DNA from: CBFDBF01 sp050287965
Lineage (GTDB): Bacteria; Pseudomonadota; Gammaproteobacteria; Chromatiales; Chromatiaceae
Assembly (NCBI GenBank): GCA_050287965.1
Contig: JBNKCX010000010.1
Location: forward strand, 31,243-95,242
Direction of reading: 5' to 3'
Length of the DNA: 64,000 nucleotides
The notes under the pieces were generated by a model. That model ran no database searches. It was not told the origin of the DNA and was given only the letters and a program-made list of their open reading frames with translations. Position numbers and translations under genes: made by a program. Below, in pieces: positions 59,892-64,000 of this stretch; the stretch's first letter is position 1, and the number at the start of each line of letters is the position of its first letter.

Positions 59892-60590
59892 TTACGGCAT
59901 GACGGGCACATCACCGCCGGACACCGCCCATAATAAGTACATTAGAAACCAGGATGAGTAGTAAATAACGAAAATAGGAGCCAATATCACATCCACAATC
60001 CATGCGATAGGAAGTAACATAAGATAGTTCGAATTGTCCGTGTATCTGTATTCTGGTTCTTCCAAACCTATCTCAACCTTTCCCCGTTTTTGTTTTGGAT
60101 TTACGAAGCACCCAAGGCCAAACATTGCGCTAACCTGCCCTGGTTTACAGGAATAAATGCCGCCTAATTTGTAGTATGGTTTACTACTATGTTCCACATT
60201 AGATAGGGCGTCTGTTAACAGATCGGTAGATCCAGCTATTTTTTTGCATCCGAGCATGATCTTGTCTCTAGGAATAGAACGAGCATAACCGCCCGTGAAA
60301 TCGTGCTTGAAAAACACATCTAACTGATAATCATTGCTTTCGGGTGTGTATGCCAGAAGCGCATTAAAACACAAGGATACGACGTATCCATCATCCTTGG
60401 TCAGCATGTCGATGCTCTTGATGCTGTTCATTTGTTCTTCGTAGCGTATAAATTCTTTTTGAGATAAGTCTAATACGTAACGGGTTGCAAATCCGCCGCC
60501 GAACATAAATGTTATGGCTGAACATGCTGCCCATATCGATAACAGGATCCTTTTCCACCGTGTATCGAAAATACTCCAAATCTTGGTCAT
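59892..60590 (-). CDS. Unknown membrane protein, 232 residues
   Basis: One helix near the N-terminus (about 15-38) and two near the C-terminus (about 190-222). The central part is probably extracytoplasmic, with four or five cysteines (CFNALLAY, LGCKKIAG, YSCKPGQ, LGCFVNP). No known domain. The start ATG at 60590 has no clear ribosome site. It ends 300 bases before the ankyrin genes and may share their transcript. Confidence 0.65.
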   Translation of the reverse strand: MTKIWSIFDTRWKRILLSIWAACSAITFMFGGGFATRYVLDLSQKEFIRYEEQMNSIKSIDMLTKDDGYVVSLCFNALLAYTPESNDYQLDVFFKHDFTGGYARSIPRDKIMLGCKKIAGSTDLLTDALSNVEHSSKPYYKLGGIYSCKPGQVSAMFGLGCFVNPKQKRGKVEIGLEEPEYRYTDNSNYLMLLPIAWIVDVILAPIFVIYYSSWFLMYLLWAVSGGDVPVMP

Positions 60591-60654
60591 TGATCGATCC
60601 TCGAATAGATCGGCCGACTGGGGTTTGTCACGCTTACTCGGTTTTCCCGATTAT

Positions 60655-61362
60655 CTACTTTGCGCCCGCTTCCCTAAGAAGATCGGCAACCTCCGTATGA
60701 CCGCCCATCAAGGCCTGCGAAAGTGCGGTGCTGCCATCAAGCCTTTTGAAATTTACATTCGCTCCATTAGCGAGCAGTATTTTGACAACCTCCTTATGAC
60801 CCATAGTTGCAGCTGCTGCGAGTGGCGCAATATCAAAATCATTTCTGAGGTCCACATAAGCACCATTGGCAAGCAGTTCCTTGATGATTTCTGTATATCC
60901 TTTAACCGATGCTACTAGAAGCGGCGTACCGCCACCACCATCACTTCTATCCAGTATGTTTGGATTTGCACCTTTACCAAGCAGCAGTGTAACTATATTC
61001 GCATGCCCGGATCTTGTTGCTTCTAGGAGAGCCGTAGTTCCTGAGTTGTTATTGCTGTTATTTACGTCCGCGCCGGCTTCAAGTAAAGCCTCAACCGCTT
61101 CAATATGCCCCTGACTTGATGCCGTTATCAATGGGGAGCCTGCGGTAAAAGTCGGTGTCTCAATATTCACTCCGTCATCAAGAAGCTGTTTGATATCTAT
61201 AACGAAACCGAAAAAAGCCGCCAACTGGAGTCTCTTCTCTAGGTCCTCTTGAGATTGTGAGGCATTGTCAGAGTTCTCGCTCTCAGCTGATGCCGGGCTG
61301 CACGTTAATACCATCACGAAAAATGATGCCAAAATAATATGAGGAATTGTTTTTAGTTTCAT
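60655..61362 (-). CDS. Exported ankyrin-repeat protein
   Basis: A 235-residue protein. The signal peptide (ends SPASAES) is followed by about six ankyrin repeats, for example SGTTALLEATRSGHANIVTL and LDGSTALSQALMGGHTEVADL. Ankyrin proteins with a signal peptide act in the periplasm or outside the cell and bind other proteins. The ribosome site AAAGGAAAC is good. It lies 159 bases downstream of a second, longer ankyrin protein, so the pair is probably co-transcribed. Confidence 0.88.
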   Translation of the reverse strand: MKLKTIPHIILASFFVMVLTCSPASAESENSDNASQSQEDLEKRLQLAAFFGFVIDIKQLLDDGVNIETPTFTAGSPLITASSQGHIEAVEALLEAGADVNNSNNNSGTTALLEATRSGHANIVTLLLGKGANPNILDRSDGGGGTPLLVASVKGYTEIIKELLANGAYVDLRNDFDIAPLAAAATMGHKEVVKILLANGANVNFKRLDGSTALSQALMGGHTEVADLLREAGAK

Positions 61363-61520
61363 TTTTGTTTCCTTTCAAAGGTTATTGAAACGCCAAAGTA
61401 TCAGGTCCGCGGTTTCGTCGGATGCGATATCATAAAATCGTGTCTTCTATGGCTGCTCTTGGAAAAGCTGAATGAGTAATTGATTTGGACTGATACTTAT
61501 TCCTTCTAATAGCAGAATCA

Positions 61521-62468
61521 CTATTCTGTACCTGCGTCTCTAAGAAGTCTGACAATGTCCGTGTTGCCTTGTTGTGAGGCAAACATAATGGCGGTCGCAT
61601 TGTTTCCGGCCTTGAGGTTCATATTGGCCCCGTTGGCGAGCAGCTCCTTAACAATTTCTGTATGACCGTTATATGAGGCCAACATAAGTGCGGTAGCACC
61701 ATTATTTGCCTGGATGTTTATGTTTGCGCCTTGGGCGATTAGTGCCTTGGCAATTTCCAGATTTCCTTCCTGAGACATCCACATGAGTGCTGTGAAGCCG
61801 TCATTTCTCTGGATATCGGCATTTGCGCCTTCGAGGAGAAGGGCCTTAACGACATCTTCATATCCCTGTTGTGAAGCCATAAAAAGAGCTGTTGCGCCAT
61901 CATCGCCTTTACTGTTTACGTCCGCACTATTAGCAAGCAATTCGTGAACGACTGCGATATGGCCTCTCTCAGAGGCCGTTATCAGAGCGGTAGTGCCATT
62001 TTTAAGCCCAATATTTGCATCTGCGCCGTTGGCTAGGAGATCCCTGACAATTTCTGTATTACCCTTTTTCGCGGCCCAGAGTAATGCCGTACTACCATCT
62101 TTTCGTTTGACATTTGCCTCTGCACCATTGGCCAGTAGTTCCTTAACAATTGCAGCGTGACCACCCTCTGCTGCTACAGTAAGGGCCGAAATTCCATCCT
62201 TATCTTTGATACTCGGATCTGCACCTTTGTCTAGTAGCTCCTTAACTATCTTCTCGTGACCTTGACCGGATGCCCAAATAAGTGCCGTCGACCCATTATC
62301 TATTATGTTGACGTCAGCACCATTGGCAAGCATGGACTGCACCTGCTCCAGGTCGCCAGCACGTGCGGCATCAACCAGGTTGATTTCTCCTGCGCATAGT
62401 GAATCGTTTATTGAAATAATACAAAGGGAACAGATCATAATCACGTATGCGGTGAACTTCGGCTTCAT
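61521..62468 (-). CDS. Exported ankyrin-repeat protein, longer paralogue
   Basis: A 315-residue protein. The signal peptide ends NDSLCAGE. About nine consecutive ankyrin repeats follow from residue 32, each with the G-x-T/S-A-L-x-x-A core and LLANGADVN-type loops, almost without gaps. The last repeat ends RLLRDAGTE, as in the neighbouring paralogue (DLLREAGAK), which shows they are related. The ribosome site AGGAGG is strong. No enzyme domain is attached. Confidence 0.9.
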   Translation of the reverse strand: MKPKFTAYVIMICSLCIISINDSLCAGEINLVDAARAGDLEQVQSMLANGADVNIIDNGSTALIWASGQGHEKIVKELLDKGADPSIKDKDGISALTVAAEGGHAAIVKELLANGAEANVKRKDGSTALLWAAKKGNTEIVRDLLANGADANIGLKNGTTALITASERGHIAVVHELLANSADVNSKGDDGATALFMASQQGYEDVVKALLLEGANADIQRNDGFTALMWMSQEGNLEIAKALIAQGANINIQANNGATALMLASYNGHTEIVKELLANGANMNLKAGNNATAIMFASQQGNTDIVRLLRDAGTE

Positions 62469-62514
62469 GCTGTGTTGCCTCCTATATCCTATATGGGTTC
62501 AGAATATGTTGGCA

Positions 62515-62545
62515 GAATATGTGGGGTCAGGTGAAACTTTTCTAA
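62515..62545. repeat. GGGGTCAGGTGAAACTT repeat copy
   Basis: GGGGTCAGGTGAAACTTTTC at about 62522-62541 directly downstream of the HEAT-protein gene (-). It is related to the arms at 56117-56168 (shared TGAAACTTTTCT). Confidence 0.55.
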
Positions 62546-62597
62546 TCTTTAAAAATAAAAAGGCTCTAACCCGACTTATTATTTATTTTTCCGATTG

Positions 62598-63611
62598 CTA
62601 TTTTTGGTCTTTTGAGAATAGCTTGGAAATCCCCGTGATTTTCGCAATACCTACACCCAATCTGCCGCAAACAGTCATTGCAATAAAGCCCACTATTGCG
62701 ATAGTAACCAGCTCCCCTTTATCAGCAACGGTTGATAATAAACCGCCATTATCACCACTGGTGTTGTGTGGATACATGAGCGCATCGTTCCCCGAAGTAA
62801 TCTGCTTTATACTATCTACTGGAAATAAGAGAGGAATGGCCATCAATAAAATTCTATTAAAGTTAATCTCTAGGTTTTTGGAGTGGATGAGTGCAAAAAG
62901 AAAGCACGCGATGAGGCTTAAAGGTACGAGTTCGTGTCTCGGTTTATCAATAAACAGGCCAAGTAAGAACGGCGTAGCGCCAAGACCTGCAATCACGAAT
63001 ACTCCGAACATAAAGGGCCAATAGTCTTTACTTCTTAATTCAACTTCCGGCTCTTTAGCCGTAGTTTGCTGCTCTTGTTTTTCCAGTTTTGCACTTTCTC
63101 TTCGTGCGCGCTTTTCTTGCCGTTTAATCTCTCTTTGTTGCTCTCTGGCAGCGGCGGCCGATTCCCAGGCATCCACAATACGCGCTGCGTCGGGATTGCC
63201 TGATTCGCGTAGCCGGAGGATGTCATCCGCGTCTCCCCGGATCCATCTTCGCCATTCGGGCTGACCCAGTTTTACCAGGGCTTTTGCCCCAATTACAGCG
63301 ATACCGCGGTCAGATTGCATTGCAACAATTATTGGCTCTATCGCATGAGTTTTTCCTGTTTGCCCCAGGCCTCGCACTGCCGAACGCTTGAACTCATCGG
63401 AGCGAACAGCTGCAAGCAGACACGGCAGCACCCAGTCCTCATCATAATCACCAAGAAGGCGTATGGAGTCTTGTTCTGATCTAGTTGCATCGGTCAGCCA
63501 TTTAGAGTCGTTCAGTTTGGCGATCTTCCGCACTACCTTATATAGTTTCCGGTAGGGTAACGCCTCAAGACTGTCGAACAATTGCTGCAGCTGCTGTTCT
63601 TTATTTCTCAT
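62598..63611 (-). CDS. Unknown membrane protein with N-terminal HEAT-like repeats
   Basis: A 337-residue protein. Residues about 1-130 form helical, HEAT/PBS-lyase-like repeats (WVLPCLLAAVRSDEFKRSAVRGLGQTG, EPIIVAMQSDRGIAVIGAKALVKLG). A long, highly charged coiled coil follows (about 140-195: REQQREIKRQEKRARRESAKLEK), and then about four membrane helices (200-330). Such domains suggest a scaffold that binds partners in the cytoplasm and anchors them at the membrane. No family is named. Confidence 0.75.
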   Translation of the reverse strand: MRNKEQQLQQLFDSLEALPYRKLYKVVRKIAKLNDSKWLTDATRSEQDSIRLLGDYDEDWVLPCLLAAVRSDEFKRSAVRGLGQTGKTHAIEPIIVAMQSDRGIAVIGAKALVKLGQPEWRRWIRGDADDILRLRESGNPDAARIVDAWESAAAAREQQREIKRQEKRARRESAKLEKQEQQTTAKEPEVELRSKDYWPFMFGVFVIAGLGATPFLLGLFIDKPRHELVPLSLIACFLFALIHSKNLEINFNRILLMAIPLLFPVDSIKQITSGNDALMYPHNTSGDNGGLLSTVADKGELVTIAIVGFIAMTVCGRLGVGIAKITGISKLFSKDQK

Positions 63612-64000
63612 TTATCGGCCTTTTACCTTACATATTAGAAATAATGATTGGCTGGGTCTTTTTTCAATCAATAGTCAATTAATCAATAGGGTCAGATTCG
63701 ATTGATCCATCGATCTCGCCGTATCTCTCGGAACAATGCAAAATGCGTTCTTTCAATAGAGTCTGACCCTATTGGGTTCCTATTCGTATTTCACGCTATT
63801 TATGGTGCGGCTAAAGTAAGAAATTTGGAGACGCGAAAAAAGTTCCAAGATGCGCGTTATCGGTAGTGTCAGGTTTTTTGTGTGTGAGCCGTTTCAGTTA
63901 ATCAATCACCCAACGTAAATCGGTTACCGAATTGTATCGCGAATTGAGCCTTTGCCGCAGCCCATGCAATTGGTGGGTTTTTCCACTTCGCGGTAATGTT
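63612..64000. other. Right-edge non-coding region
   Basis: About 390 bases without a supported gene. It contains the 91-bp inverted-repeat element listed separately and AT-rich sequence. The window ends before any further gene. Confidence 0.5.
63684..63774. mobile_element. 91-bp inverted-repeat (REPIN/MITE-like) element
   Basis: The left arm CAATAGGGTCAGATTCGATTGA-type (63684-63705) and the right arm (63753-63774) match at 20 of 22 positions in inverted orientation. The core CAATAGGGTCAGA is perfect over 13 bases. It carries no gene. GGGTCAG-bearing ends of this kind are common next to REP-associated Y1 transposases, but no transposase lies in the window. Confidence 0.65.

Noticed and set aside
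1..64000. CRISPR arrays, tRNA or rRNA genes
   Set aside because: I saw no regularly spaced repeats of 25-40 bases and no cloverleaf-like sequences with the usual T-loop pattern. A dedicated covariance search would be needed to exclude small RNAs.

Overview
The window looks like a chromosome segment from a gammaproteobacterium. The genes are dense, mostly GC-rich and often overlap by 4 bases. The family content fits: AcnB, NhaA, tripartite RND efflux, FecI/FecR/TonB receptor, SHP/DHC cytochromes and PmrA/QseB-type two-component systems. The exact genus cannot be told. I saw no tRNA, rRNA, CRISPR array, intact insertion sequence or phage module.

Layout, left part: 1-4.2 kb is the end of an exopolysaccharide locus (membrane GT2, TPR/beta-barrel secretin, GT-B-like protein). 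An NhaA antiporter follows (4.3-5.6 kb). Next comes a minus-strand patch of unknown proteins plus a LysR regulator (5.6-9.4 kb), then envelope proteins (9.6-11.5 kb). A minus-strand RND efflux operon (11.7-17.4 kb) is divergent from a FecI sigma/FecR/TonB receptor/beta-propeller-cytochrome c locus (17.8-23.1 kb). At 23.2-25.2 kb lies a three-gene operon of unknown function whose first gene appears to start on a non-AUG codon. At 25.5-29.1 kb are scattered plus-strand genes (DUF3592, carboxymuconolactone decarboxylase family, TPR-methyltransferase). acnB faces them, and a large cation P-type ATPase follows.

Right part: 35.0-41.0 kb is an electron-transfer locus of the SHP/DHC type: two cytochromes b (one fused to a diheme cytochrome c), an SHP-like monoheme protein, a separate diheme cytochrome, a PepSY protein, its own response regulator and kinase, and an EF-hand protein. 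Three of its promoters share a direct repeat TTCAG-N6-TTCA(G/T), a good candidate operator for the local OmpR-type regulator. After arsC and arfB, 42.4-54.8 kb holds what I consider the most interesting system. It contains an MlaC/HpnM-like lipid carrier, a PmrA/QseB-like two-component system, a reductase fused to an SCP2 lipid-binding domain, an HpnN-like RND lipid exporter, a LuxE/F390-synthetase-like adenylating enzyme, a class III aminotransferase, a double U32 protein and a DUF547 protein. Both promoters carry PmrA-type CTTAAG boxes in 11-bp phase (two and three half-sites). The enzyme set would be consistent with making and exporting an unknown lipid, possibly an amino-lipid.

An aquaporin-family gene closes the GC-rich part. 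From about 55.7 kb to the end the DNA becomes AT-rich. All genes there lie on the minus strand and encode mostly unknown membrane, lipoprotein and secreted ankyrin proteins. The region is dotted with GGGGTCAG-type repeat remnants, including a 91-bp inverted-repeat element near the right edge, so it looks like an acquired or decaying accessory region.
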